A DNA stretch of 64,000 nt, taken from Planococcus soli (GTDB taxonomy: Bacteria > Bacillota > Bacilli > Bacillales_A > Planococcaceae). Below, piece by piece: positions 18,254-26,477 of the stretch. The stretch covers positions 27,004 through 91,003 of the forward strand of contig NZ_WXYN01000016.1 in assembly GCF_016881065.1 (NCBI RefSeq), in the 5' to 3' direction. The notes under the pieces were generated by a model, which did not search any database, was not told the DNA's origin, and saw only the letters and a program-made list of their open reading frames with translations. Within the stretch, counting starts at the first letter, position 1. Every line of letters begins with the position of its first letter. Made by a program: the position numbers and the translations under genes.

Positions 18254-18646
18254 ATGAATGAATTAGCAAAAAAACGGGGAAAAGCGATATTGATCGACAC
18301 AGTGATTTCTTCAGTAATATCGTTTGCACTAGAACCTTTGTTAAAAAAGAATACGAAAAGCAGTTTTGTCTATACGGTAGTGTCGCCGAGCGTAATTTTC
18401 TGGGGCTTGGAGTACGCTCAGCTGCGGCTCAGTGGCCAGACAGTCGGACAGAAACTGATGAGCATCGAGGTACAGAACGAAAACGGCGGTGAACCGACGC
18501 CTGAACAGATCTTAAAACGCATGGTACATCGTGATACTGTCAGTCCCATTGTGTACTTGAAAGACCGTACTTACTATGATGCCTACGAAGGCGAAAAATT
18601 CCCGCACGATCTTTATTCACATACAATGGTTAAAGAACTGAACTGA
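18254..18646 (+). CDS. RDD family membrane protein
   Basis: 130 residues. An arginine/aspartate-containing first helix (KRGKAILIDTVIS) and the GQTVGQKLMSIEV motif identify the RDD family (PF06271). Some RDD proteins act as sodium/proton antiporters; most are uncharacterised. The start ATG at 18254 follows AAGGGTGA. It is closed by the terminator at 18660. Confidence 0.75.
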   Translation: MNELAKKRGKAILIDTVISSVISFALEPLLKKNTKSSFVYTVVSPSVIFWGLEYAQLRLSGQTVGQKLMSIEVQNENGGEPTPEQILKRMVHRDTVSPIVYLKDRTYYDAYEGEKFPHDLYSHTMVKELN

Positions 18647-18659
18647 AAATTATTATTGG

Positions 18660-18687
18660 GCTTTCCTGGATAAAGGAAAGCTTTTTT
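18660..18687 (+). terminator. Rho-independent terminator
   Basis: 8-bp stem GCTTTCCT / AGGAAAGC with a short loop and six T. Confidence 0.85.
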
Positions 18688-18816
18688 ATGTTTTCTTAAG
18701 AGCCTGGAGCAACAATTCCGCAGGATTAGGCTAGAGATAATCACAGCGGTACTAAGAATCGGTAAGCTGTTTCCTTGTTCTCAAACAGCGATTCAACTGC
18801 GGTTTTTTGTGATGCT

Positions 18817-19404
18817 TTATTTAACAAAAAACTCTTCTATGAAAAAATCATTTTTAATTTCCTCAACTAATTCTTCATTTCCATCCAAAAAATTAAGGTT
18901 GGGGGACACTGTGTCCTTTTCTAATTCCTGAGGAAAAAACCAGAGAATGACATCTTCGGCATCGGCGTTGGAAATATAGTCTGTTAGCGGATAAACTGCT
19001 AACGCGTCTTCAAATTCAGGGTCTCCTGGACTTTCTAAGTATTTTACTTCTTCACTTTTAACAAGACCGTAAGTGTACTCCCAATTCCCGGGTGCATTAA
19101 GAAAAGCGATGGTTTGATCGAGATCCACATCGAACACATTCAAGTTAGTAGGGAAAATTTCGAAGTCTGTGTAAAATATGTTAAATAAGAAGCCACGCTC
19201 GGTAATCATGAGTGCAACGGAAAGCGCACCTTTGTCATCAATCAAGATGACATGCCCCTCATCTATCGTCTGAATAGGTGTGGCATCTGTCGATTCTAGC
19301 AGTTCATTGTATGCACCCTCTGGAGTGATGTGATAGCTGGAGACGAGATAGATAGCGAGGACGATTACAGCGATGTTGACAAACCACAATACAACTTTTT
19401 TCAT
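18817..19404 (-). CDS. Unrecognised membrane-anchored extracytoplasmic protein
   Basis: 195 residues. An N-terminal signal-anchor helix (residues 5-23) lacks a lipobox cysteine. The rest is soluble, acidic and probably outside the membrane. No family is recognised. The start ATG at 19404 follows AAAGGAGATGAAAG. Confidence 0.6.
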   Translation of the reverse strand: MKKVVLWFVNIAVIVLAIYLVSSYHITPEGAYNELLESTDATPIQTIDEGHVILIDDKGALSVALMITERGFLFNIFYTDFEIFPTNLNVFDVDLDQTIAFLNAPGNWEYTYGLVKSEEVKYLESPGDPEFEDALAVYPLTDYISNADAEDVILWFFPQELEKDTVSPNLNFLDGNEELVEEIKNDFFIEEFFVK

Positions 19405-19557
19405 CTTTCATCTCCTTTCTCTAAATAAGACAAATTTCAAGATAAGTCTATTGTAGTTTAACTAGTCCATATTTACTTGAAATGATGGAGAAGTTGTTTT
19501 CTATCAAACTTTCCTTAGCCGCTATATAATAAAAGAAAAGTCGGAAGGGTGATCCAC

Positions 19558-20283
19558 ATGAAACTGTACAAGGAATTGGCAGAATGGTGGCCGCTATTGT
19601 CTCCGCACACGGAATACGAAGAAGAAGCTGATCTTTTCCTGAAAATTATGGAGCGGTACCATCCCGCGATCAAAGATGCGCTGGAATTTGGTTCCGGAGG
19701 CGGCAGCAATGCTTTTTACCTGAAAAAGTATTTTTCGATGACTTTGACGGATCTGTCCCCGGACATGCTGGCTGTCAGCCGCAAGCTGAATCCGGATTGC
19801 CCGCACCTGCAAGGGGATATGCGGACAATCGAAGTCGACGGTACGTATGATCTGGTATTCATTCATGATGCGATCACCTATTTTACAGACAAAGCTGATT
19901 TGCTGGCGGTCATGAAAAACGCCAAAAAGCATCTGAAACCGGACGGCCTGCTATTTATCATGCCGGATGAATACACGGAAACTTTTGAACCACGGACAGC
20001 TCATGGTGGGATCGATAAGGACGGACGTGGCATGCGCTATTTGGAATGGAGCTATGACAGCGATCCGGATGACCATATGCTGGTAACGGAATATGCCTAT
20101 GTTATGCGGGACAGGGACGGGCAGGTCACCCATGAACACGACAGCATGAAAGCCGGCTTATTTTCCATGCCCGAGTGGGAGGGGCTGCTTGCAGAGGCAG
20201 GGTTCAAAGCCCATTTCGAACGGGTGGAATTTTCGGAAGAACCGGGAACCTATTTCGGCATTGCCGCAACGCAGCTGGAGTAA
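19558..20283 (+). CDS. Class I SAM-dependent methyltransferase
   Basis: 241 residues. The SAM-binding motif I is LEFGSGGGSNA, followed by an acidic TDLSPDML strand end and HDAITYF (motif IV region), in the pattern of Methyltransf_25-type enzymes. The small-molecule or protein substrate is unknown. I use ATG 19558 (GGAAGGG eight bases before) rather than the GTG at 19549. It converges with the HAD gene across the terminator at 20357. Confidence 0.85.
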   Translation: MKLYKELAEWWPLLSPHTEYEEEADLFLKIMERYHPAIKDALEFGSGGGSNAFYLKKYFSMTLTDLSPDMLAVSRKLNPDCPHLQGDMRTIEVDGTYDLVFIHDAITYFTDKADLLAVMKNAKKHLKPDGLLFIMPDEYTETFEPRTAHGGIDKDGRGMRYLEWSYDSDPDDHMLVTEYAYVMRDRDGQVTHEHDSMKAGLFSMPEWEGLLAEAGFKAHFERVEFSEEPGTYFGIAATQLE

Positions 20284-20356
20284 AAGAAAAATGAGGCAAA
20301 AAGTGTTCTCAAATCATTTTTTATTGCCACTACTGAGAAAATAATATGCAAATCAA

Positions 20357-20394
20357 AAAAGATGGCTCTGGTTGAATACCAGAAGCCATCTTTT
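20357..20394. terminator. Bidirectional terminator
   Basis: Stem AAAAGATGGCT / AGCCATCTTTT with an inner CTGG/CCAG stem, between convergent genes. Confidence 0.83.
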
Positions 20395-20398
20395 GAGT

Positions 20399-21070
20399 TT
20401 AACGATCTGCTTTCAATGAAGATACATACTCAATTAAATCTTTTAACGGCATATCCGCCATCGAATCCAGCCGGTGCTCAACCTCGCAAAAATCCATGGT
20501 ATGGGTCACTTTGTTCGGTACGATGACACAGCCCATGCCCGCACGTTTCGCTGCCATTGCGCCATGCGCGGAGTCTTCAAAAACCAGGCATTCTTCCGGA
20601 TGCAATTCCAGGCACTGAGCCGCTTGAATATACAAAGCGGGGTCGGGTTTCACTTTTTCCACATGGTCCGAAGTCCGGATGCAATGGAAGTAATCGTACA
20701 GATCCAGGTTTTTCAAATGGCCGGAAACCCAGCGGTAGCTGGAGCTGGACGCTAAGCCAATCTTCAACTCCAATTTTTTGGCCATTTGCAGGTAATCTTC
20801 CACGCCGTCACGAGCCTTTTCCAGGGACAATGTCGAAAGAAATTTTTCGTCGTACTTTTCTGCGAGAAGCGCGTGCTCGACCGGTTTCCCAATCTGCTCC
20901 TCCATATAGTGGAATGGAGAAAATCCGCTGTCCGTGCCAATTTCATTTTGCCACAGCGCAAGCGGCAGCTCACTGCCGTGTTCGCCGAACATTTCCTGAA
21001 GAATATGGTATTGATGTGTTTCCGTATCAAAAATCAACCCGTCAAAATCGAATATGATTCCTTTTATCAT
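20399..21070 (-). CDS. HAD superfamily hydrolase, beta-phosphoglucomutase-like
   Basis: A 223-residue HAD phosphatase/phosphomutase with a helical cap (subfamily IA). Motif I is DFDGLIFDTE (nucleophile Asp9, acid Asp11), motif II is the Ser in LASSSS, motif III is KVKPDP, and motif IV is FEDSAHG. It resembles YhcW/PgmB-type sugar-phosphate phosphatases. Monocistronic; substrate unknown. Confidence 0.9.
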   Translation of the reverse strand: MIKGIIFDFDGLIFDTETHQYHILQEMFGEHGSELPLALWQNEIGTDSGFSPFHYMEEQIGKPVEHALLAEKYDEKFLSTLSLEKARDGVEDYLQMAKKLELKIGLASSSSYRWVSGHLKNLDLYDYFHCIRTSDHVEKVKPDPALYIQAAQCLELHPEECLVFEDSAHGAMAAKRAGMGCVIVPNKVTHTMDFCEVEHRLDSMADMPLKDLIEYVSSLKADR

Positions 21071-21164
21071 AAGGCACTTCCTTTGCTGGAAAATAGTGAT
21101 TTTTACTTTTAATTATATGCAGGACGCTCAGCAGAAAGAGCGAAAGACGGCGATTTCTTCTGCT

Positions 21165-22103
21165 TTAACTCAGCAGCTTTGTCACTTCACGTGAAATGGC
21201 GTGCGTGTTGATCGCAGATTCCAGTTGTCCATTTTTGACGCAGTCCATAAACTCTGCCAGCTCGTAATACATCGTATCAAATTCATGCGCTACAGAAAGG
21301 TCCTCTGTGCTGCCGTCTCTGTATTTGATGGTGATGTTTTTCGGGTCGCTGATCCGGTCTATTTCAATAATGCCGTTCTCGCCTTGAATTTCACTCGGCA
21401 TAAACGAATCCGAAATCTTCGAATACATGATAATCGCTTCCATATCAGGATAGGTCAAAATCATGCTGCCTTGGCCATCGGCACCCGTCGATAATACATA
21501 ATTGTTTTTCATGGCCGACTCGGGAGGGCCCGCTAAATGGATGACAGGTGCGATGCCGTAAACACCGAGGTCCATTTTGGCGCCGTTGCCGAGCTCAGGT
21601 TTAAAGGCATTTTCAATGATGCCGTTCTTGTAATTGTCGTAGCGTGAAGAATATTGGTTATAATGAAAGACGAAGCGACGGACCGGGCCGATCTTATCCA
21701 AATTCTTTTTTAAATTCAAAAAAGACGGAGTAACCGTAGATTTCATTGCTTCCACATAGGTGATTTTATGGGCATTTGAAGCATTGATGACGCGGTCCAT
21801 TTCCTCGACTGACGTAACCGCAGGCTTTTCACACAGAACGTGAATGCCATGCTCCATAGCCAAAATGCTTTGTTCGGCATGGTAGGCATTGGGGGACGCG
21901 ATATAAACAGCCTCAATATCCCCGCTGCTGAACATTTCTTTCATATCCGTATAGACGTTTTCCACCTCATGCTTTGCTGCAAACGCGCTGCCGGTTTCCA
22001 TCGCGCGGGAATAGACCGCTCCGATTGTGAATTCTGGATGCTGTTTTGCCGCTTTGATGAACCGGTCAGTAATCCAATTGGTTCCGATAATGCCAAATTT
22101 CAT
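21165..22103 (-). CDS. Gfo/Idh/MocA family oxidoreductase
   Basis: A 312-residue NAD(P)-dependent oxidoreductase. An N-terminal Rossmann fold (FGIIGTNWITDRFIKAAKQH) is followed by the family motif CEKPAVTS at about residues 91-98 with its catalytic-site lysine, and a C-terminal alpha/beta domain. Such enzymes usually act on sugars, inositols or sugar derivatives. The start is strong (AGGAGGAATCACA). Monocistronic; no sugar operon is adjacent apart from the PTS remnant next door. Confidence 0.9.
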   Translation of the reverse strand: MKFGIIGTNWITDRFIKAAKQHPEFTIGAVYSRAMETGSAFAAKHEVENVYTDMKEMFSSGDIEAVYIASPNAYHAEQSILAMEHGIHVLCEKPAVTSVEEMDRVINASNAHKITYVEAMKSTVTPSFLNLKKNLDKIGPVRRFVFHYNQYSSRYDNYKNGIIENAFKPELGNGAKMDLGVYGIAPVIHLAGPPESAMKNNYVLSTGADGQGSMILTYPDMEAIIMYSKISDSFMPSEIQGENGIIEIDRISDPKNITIKYRDGSTEDLSVAHEFDTMYYELAEFMDCVKNGQLESAINTHAISREVTKLLS

Positions 22104-22283
22104 TGTGATTCCTCCTAGGATAGCTGATGTGCTTATCTTCTATTCTAACGCAGATTTCCAAAAGGGAGGGGGACTCTTTTACTCTGTGAAGCGGAAAATT
22201 GATGGGCAGAGTTGTAAGCGTTCTCAAAATAAACCGAGAATACAGTTGGATAATTTTTGAAATGAGTTTTGGAGGGGGAGAAC

Positions 22284-22506
22284 ATGAAGAATATATTTTT
22301 GCTTGTTCAGCAGGGATGTCCACCAGTCTATTGGCTGCTAAAATGGAAGAAGCGGTGAAGAGCAAAGAGATTGTTGTAACAATCTGGGTATTCTCACAGG
22401 ACAAGGCACCTATGACATGGAAAAGGCATATGTCCTATTGATTGGACCGCAAAAGAGATTCTTGAAAAAATTCTCAAAGTGTTTTGACACGTTTATGAAC
22501 GCATAA
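22284..22506 (+). pseudogene. Decayed PTS lactose/cellobiose-family IIB subunit
   Basis: Good ribosome site (GGAGGGGGAG) and start MKNIFLL, then a shift of frame into ACSAGMSTSLLAAKMEEA, which is the IIB phosphocysteine region (CSAGMSTSLL). A second shift and an internal deletion lead to YVLLIGPQKRF, matching the VLLGPQVRY segment of intact IIB proteins, and the frame ends at 22506. An intact family member is about 100 residues; here the reading frame is broken at least twice, so it is non-functional. Confidence 0.75.
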
Positions 22507-22509
22507 CTA

Positions 22510-22564
22510 AAAGATCCCAGTGTAATGAATGCTTTTAGAAAGCTACATTACATCCGGGGTCTTT
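22510..22564. terminator. Terminator hairpin between the PTS remnant and the Lrp gene
   Basis: Arms AAAGATCCC and GGGGTCTTT enclose an inner TGTAATG / CATTACA stem; it can act for both converging sides. Confidence 0.65.
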
Positions 22565-22575
22565 ACAAGTGAGAT

Positions 22576-23004
22576 TTATTTACTGATGATGATTGATAAC
22601 TTGTAATTTACAAACTCGCTCAATCCAACCAAAAATTCATCGAGTACTTCGTTGGAAGGGAATTTGCATTCAAGGAGGTAACAACTGTCTCCGCTGATTT
22701 TATAGTTCTGAAGGACAAAAGGAGCCTGTGTTTTTATATAGGAAAGATAAGGTTCGTGATGACTGCCTTTCATGATTACGCTAATCATTGCATGAACAAA
22801 GTAACCCATCTTCAGCTGGTTTACTTTGATGGTATATCCTTCAATTATGCCCGCAGTCACCAGTTTTTCCACTCGTGCCGAAGTGGCAGGACTGCTTAAA
22901 TGGACTTTCTCACTCAGCTCTTTCATAGTGATGCGGCTGTTCTTGGAAAGTTCGTCCAAAATTCGCAAATCCGTCTGATCCAAGATTTTTTCCATTCCTT
23001 TCAT
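22576..23004 (-). CDS. Lrp/AsnC family transcriptional regulator
   Basis: 142 residues. An N-terminal winged helix-turn-helix (LDQTDLRILDELSKNSRITMKELSEKVHLSSPATSARVEKL, spanning about residues 8-48 and quoted loosely) is followed by a RAM ligand-binding domain. It probably responds to an amino acid. It is divergent from the MBL-fold gene at 23104 with a 99-base shared promoter region, the usual arrangement for local control. The start is uncertain between ATG 23004 and ATG 22995. Confidence 0.9.
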   Translation of the reverse strand: MKGMEKILDQTDLRILDELSKNSRITMKELSEKVHLSSPATSARVEKLVTAGIIEGYTIKVNQLKMGYFVHAMISVIMKGSHHEPYLSYIKTQAPFVLQNYKISGDSCYLLECKFPSNEVLDEFLVGLSEFVNYKLSIIISK

Positions 23005-23103
23005 TTATAAAGTCAAAGCGGCAAAAGACTTTATTTAATCTATATAAATTCGAATTGGCTCTAGTATACAATGGTTGGACATCAAACAAAAGGAGTTGGA
23101 ATT

Positions 23104-23865
23104 ATGAACATCCGCCACATTCGTAACGCAACCTTGGTAGTAGACTATGCAGGGAAAAAGTTTTTAGTTGATCCATTTTTATCAGAGAAAGGAGCGTTTC
23201 CGCCTTTTCCGAATTCAGCAAGACAAGACCAGAACAATCCTCTCGTTAGCTTGCCCGTTTCAATTGAAGAAATAATTGCTGGCGTGGATGCCGTAATTGT
23301 TACGCATACCCACCTGGACCACTGGGACGATGCAGCAAAAGACGCGTTGCCAAAAGACATCAAACTGTTCACGCAAAATGAAGATGACAAAACCGAGATT
23401 GAAGGCGCTGGCTTCACTAATATCGAAGTTCTTCAGGAGGAAACTGTATTTGAAGGCATCCAATTGATCAAAACAAAAGGCGAGCACGGCAGAGGCGAAA
23501 TCTTGAAAATGGCCGGCCGTGTATGCGGCGTTGTCTTCAAGCATGAAGACGAAAAAACGCTTTATGTAGCCGGAGACACCGTGTGGTACGAAGAAGTGCA
23601 AAAAACGATCGATGCTCACACCCCTGAAATTATTGTGGTTAATGCAGGAGACAACCAATTTCTTCAAGGGGGTTCACTTGTCATGAACGAAGAAGATGTC
23701 CACGAGGTGTATAAAGCGGCACCTGAAGCGAAAATCATCGCTGTTCACATGGAAGCGGTCAACCATTGGAATCTCTCCAGAGCAGATTTGAAAAGATTTG
23801 CGGAAGAAAAAGGCATGACTTCGAATATATTTATTCCAAATGATGGAAATTCCTATTCATTCTAA
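23104..23865 (+). CDS. MBL-fold metal-dependent hydrolase (UlaG-like)
   Basis: A 253-residue metallo-beta-lactamase-fold protein of the UlaG/YtkL-like group. Metal ligands are visible: HTHLDH at 68-73, then HGRG and AGDTVW further on, and a C-terminal HMEAVNH. It probably hydrolyses a small phosphoester, lactone or similar. I use the ATG at 23104 after AAAGGAGTTGGAATT. The divergent Lrp regulator probably controls it. Confidence 0.87.
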   Translation: MNIRHIRNATLVVDYAGKKFLVDPFLSEKGAFPPFPNSARQDQNNPLVSLPVSIEEIIAGVDAVIVTHTHLDHWDDAAKDALPKDIKLFTQNEDDKTEIEGAGFTNIEVLQEETVFEGIQLIKTKGEHGRGEILKMAGRVCGVVFKHEDEKTLYVAGDTVWYEEVQKTIDAHTPEIIVVNAGDNQFLQGGSLVMNEEDVHEVYKAAPEAKIIAVHMEAVNHWNLSRADLKRFAEEKGMTSNIFIPNDGNSYSF

Positions 23866-23905
23866 GCTTTAAATCGAGCAGCTTTGCTGATCTCTCCTTA
23901 TAAGA

Positions 23906-24330
23906 ATGGAAGGAACGATTAACGGGTCAGTTGAAGCAAATAAAGAGTCGATTCGCCATTTTTACGAAGCGATAGGACGAGAAGATTACGGGGCTTTAAA
24001 AGAGTTTGCTCACCCTGACTTTGTGATCTATCCGCAGATTGATACACCTTGAAGGCCTTGCGGAATCCGAAAAGAAGAACTTCGATGCTTTTCCTGGCTT
24101 TTAAGATCCCGATTCAATCAATATTTGCGGCAGGAAATCAAGTAGCTGTTTATTTAATTTTGAAGACAAACATACAGGCATCCGGTTGATGGGGGTTCAA
24201 GCTACAGGAAAAGATGTAACACTTTCTCTTATGATGCTTTTGCAGATCGCAGACGGGAAGATTGTCGAGAAAAGATCGATGTCAATGTGCATGAGGTTAT
24301 GCGATAACTTGGGAGAAGAAAACGTTTATT
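23906..24330 (+). pseudogene. Decayed SnoaL-like polyketide-cyclase/NTF2-fold protein
   Basis: An open start (MEGTINGSVEANKESIRHFY) runs to a stop after YPQIDTP. The homologous reading continues in other frames as GLAESEKKNFDAFPGF, then IPIQSIFAAGNQVAVY, then GVQATGKDVTLS and LQIADGKIVEKR. That order is the SnoaL pattern (FPD segment, A.GD.V, G..ATGK, R.ADGKI.E). At least three frame breaks make it non-functional. It lies between an intact MBL gene and an intact hydrolase gene. Confidence 0.7.
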
Positions 24331-24360
24331 GTGTGTTCTTCAAGATAAGGAGCGAAAACG

Positions 24361-25254
24361 ATGAATCAGTTTATCACCATCAATGATCGGAAAATAGAAG
24401 TAGTGCAAAAAGGCGAAAATGGAGTACCTATCTTTATTTTACCGGGAATGGGCTGTTCGTTTGAGGAATGGTTTGAAGTGACAGAAGCTCTGAGTAAAAC
24501 GAATAAGATTATTATGTTCCACCGTCCAGGATCAGGAGATAGTGAAATAGGAGAAGAAAAACGCACGACAACGGCTAATGCTGAAGAGATGAAGCAACTA
24601 ATGAAGAGGTTAGAAATAGTAGATCCAGTCATTCTGGTCGGACATTCTTATGGGGGCTTATGCGCACAGCATTTTTCAAAACTCTATCCTGAAAAAGTAA
24701 AAGCATTGCTCTTAATTGATTCTACATCTGAGGACTTGGAAAGACTGGATGAGCTTGAACTTCCTGGGCTAATGGGAAATTCATCTAACAAAAATTGGCG
24801 AGAGGATTTTCAAAACTATGCAAGGATGACCGAAGAAGAACTCAGAGAAATTATACATCCCCAATTAAGCGAAAACCAGAAAAAGCTGCCTTCACGTATA
24901 CAAAAGCAATTAATCCAGTTTCGGCAAAAGCCCAACTTGTACAAAGCCATGATATCTGAGTTCGTAAACTATAAAATAGATGCAAAAACGATAAAAAAAC
25001 TAGATATGCTGCCCAATATTCCAATAGTCGCTGTCGGCCGCGATAAAAACCATGTAATTCAAGAAGGTGTAAGCAGAGGTTTGCCTGAGTCGGAACTGTT
25101 GATGTTAGAAAACATGTGGCAGCAATTAATTCTCGAACAAGGAAAGCTTTCGAAAAGAAGCACAGTTAAGTTTGCAAAGAGCGCAGGACATTCGATACAT
25201 TTGGATCGGCCGGATTTTGTCATATCGACTTTAAAAGAATTAGTAGAAGACTAA
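24361..25254 (+). CDS. Alpha/beta-fold hydrolase
   Basis: 297 residues. The nucleophile elbow is VGHSYGG (Ser) and the oxyanion region is PGMGCSFEEW; a C-terminal SAGHSIHLDRPD provides the catalytic His. The acid is probably the Asp in VGRDKNH. It is a generic serine hydrolase; substrate unknown. The AT-rich sequence differs somewhat from its neighbours. The start is strong (AAGGAGCGAAAACG). Confidence 0.85.
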   Translation: MNQFITINDRKIEVVQKGENGVPIFILPGMGCSFEEWFEVTEALSKTNKIIMFHRPGSGDSEIGEEKRTTTANAEEMKQLMKRLEIVDPVILVGHSYGGLCAQHFSKLYPEKVKALLLIDSTSEDLERLDELELPGLMGNSSNKNWREDFQNYARMTEEELREIIHPQLSENQKKLPSRIQKQLIQFRQKPNLYKAMISEFVNYKIDAKTIKKLDMLPNIPIVAVGRDKNHVIQEGVSRGLPESELLMLENMWQQLILEQGKLSKRSTVKFAKSAGHSIHLDRPDFVISTLKELVED

Positions 25255-25278
25255 ATTTTAAATAGCTTTCAAGTAACT

Positions 25279-25322
25279 AAAAAGACAGTAAGCTTCGCGA
25301 AGAAGCTTACTGTCTTTTTACA
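25279..25322 (+). terminator. Rho-independent terminator
   Basis: Perfect 18-bp stem (25279-25296 / 25302-25319) beginning AAAAAGACAG and ending CTGTCTTTTT. Confidence 0.88.
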
Positions 25323-25451
25323 GCTGGTTGAGAAACTGAAATTATACTCAACCAACGCCGGGCTATTCAGGAATATTTTCAAACACATCTGTTTTTTAGG
25401 CCTTCTTGCTAAGCGAGAGGGCCATTTTCTTGATATTTCGATTGGCTGGAG

Positions 25452-26120
25452 TCAGTCAAAATCTTTTTTCTCCCATTCATCATCCGGAATTTCCAGGTCT
25501 TCACCGGAAAAGCGCTCTTCTTGAAACGGGTCTCCATTCATATGGAAGCCGTTCTGTTCCCAGAAGCCGGGCTGGTTTTCATCGATAAATTCGATGCCGC
25601 GGACCCATTTGACGCTTTTCCAAAAATACAATTGGGGCACGACAAAACGCAGCGGGTAGCCGTGCTTGGCAGTCAGCGGCTCACCGTCAAGCGTATGGGC
25701 AAGCAGCACGTCCTCGCGGTCAAGGTCTGAAAGAGCGACATTGGTCGTGTAGTCATAGTCGCCATGCAGCATGACGTAGCCGCTTTTTGGCGTGACGCCC
25801 AATTCTTTCATCAAGTCGATAAAGCGGACACCTGTAAACGTATTGTCGAAGCGGGACCAGCGCGTCACGCAATGGATGTCACGGGTTACAGTCGTTTGCG
25901 GCAACTTCAGTAGATCGTCGTAATGCAAGGTAATTTCTTTGTCGACCTGCCCGAAGATTTTCAATGTCCAAGTTGCCATATCATATTCCGGTACTTCACC
26001 TTCGTGCAGGACAGGAAAACGTTCAGTCAAAACTTGACCAGGCGGCAGGCGTTCTGCCAGCGCGGGATCCACTACGGGTACCCGTGTTCGTTTGATCCGT
26101 TCGGCTTTGCTCAATTTCAT
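25452..26120 (-). CDS. Sulfite-oxidase-like molybdopterin oxidoreductase (YuiH-like)
   Basis: A 222-residue single-domain member of the sulfite oxidase/MsrP catalytic family (PF00174). The molybdenum-ligating cysteine is C84 in DIHCVTRWS, and the family end region YGYPLR..V..LYFWKSVKW is present. There is no TAT signal, no dimerisation domain and no haem domain, so it is probably cytoplasmic. It lies beside the molybdate uptake and cofactor genes and behind a SAM-I riboswitch, which suggests expression when SAM/methionine is low and a role in sulfur-compound redox (inference). Confidence 0.9.
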   Translation of the reverse strand: MKLSKAERIKRTRVPVVDPALAERLPPGQVLTERFPVLHEGEVPEYDMATWTLKIFGQVDKEITLHYDDLLKLPQTTVTRDIHCVTRWSRFDNTFTGVRFIDLMKELGVTPKSGYVMLHGDYDYTTNVALSDLDREDVLLAHTLDGEPLTAKHGYPLRFVVPQLYFWKSVKWVRGIEFIDENQPGFWEQNGFHMNGDPFQEERFSGEDLEIPDDEWEKKDFD

Positions 26121-26157
26121 GCAATCACTCCCTAAAATTAATAAAACTCTTCCGCTG

Positions 26158-26200
26158 AAAAGAGGAAGAGTGGCTGGCTGCTGGTAAAATTCTCTTCCTC
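26158..26200 (-). terminator. Riboswitch-controlled terminator
   Basis: Minus-strand stem GAGGAAGAG / CTCTTCCTC followed by TTTT. Its 5' arm overlaps the 3' strand of riboswitch P1, the expected on/off arrangement. Confidence 0.8.
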
Positions 26201-26305
26201 ATCTTTCAGAACTCTGCGGTTCTGTTGGATTTGGCACCATTCCAGTTAGTGAACTGGCGGTTGCCGGGCGTCGTCGGGCCATTCCCTCTGCCTCTCTTGA
26301 TAAGG
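26198..26305 (-). promoter_or_regulatory. SAM-I riboswitch (S box)
   Basis: Read on the minus strand, the conserved S-box blocks occur in order: CTTATCAAGAGAGG, AGAGGGA.TGGCCC, CCCGGCAACC, GGTGCCAAATCC, and the P1 closing strand GATGAG. P1 pairs CTTATC with GATGAG. Directly downstream is the terminator 26158-26200, then the sulfite-oxidase-like gene starting at 26120. SAM binding should therefore terminate transcription. Confidence 0.92.
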
Positions 26306-26382
26306 GTGGTGCAGTATTTAATTTTTTGCTTGCCTCATTTTACCTAATCTCTTCCTTTCTTACAAGATTATTCGGAAAATTA

Positions 26383-26411
26383 TTCAGCTTCTCTCCCGCT
26401 GGCGTTATACT
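26383..26411 (+). promoter_or_regulatory. Candidate sigma-A promoter of modABC
   Basis: TTCAGC, 17 bases, TATACT, about 65 bases before the modA start. The -35 is weak. Confidence 0.4.
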
Positions 26412-26477
26412 GGAATTACGTGGAGAAATTGCCCAGAATGAGAGATCTCTGCTTTAAACGAATAAGGAGTCCTTTAA

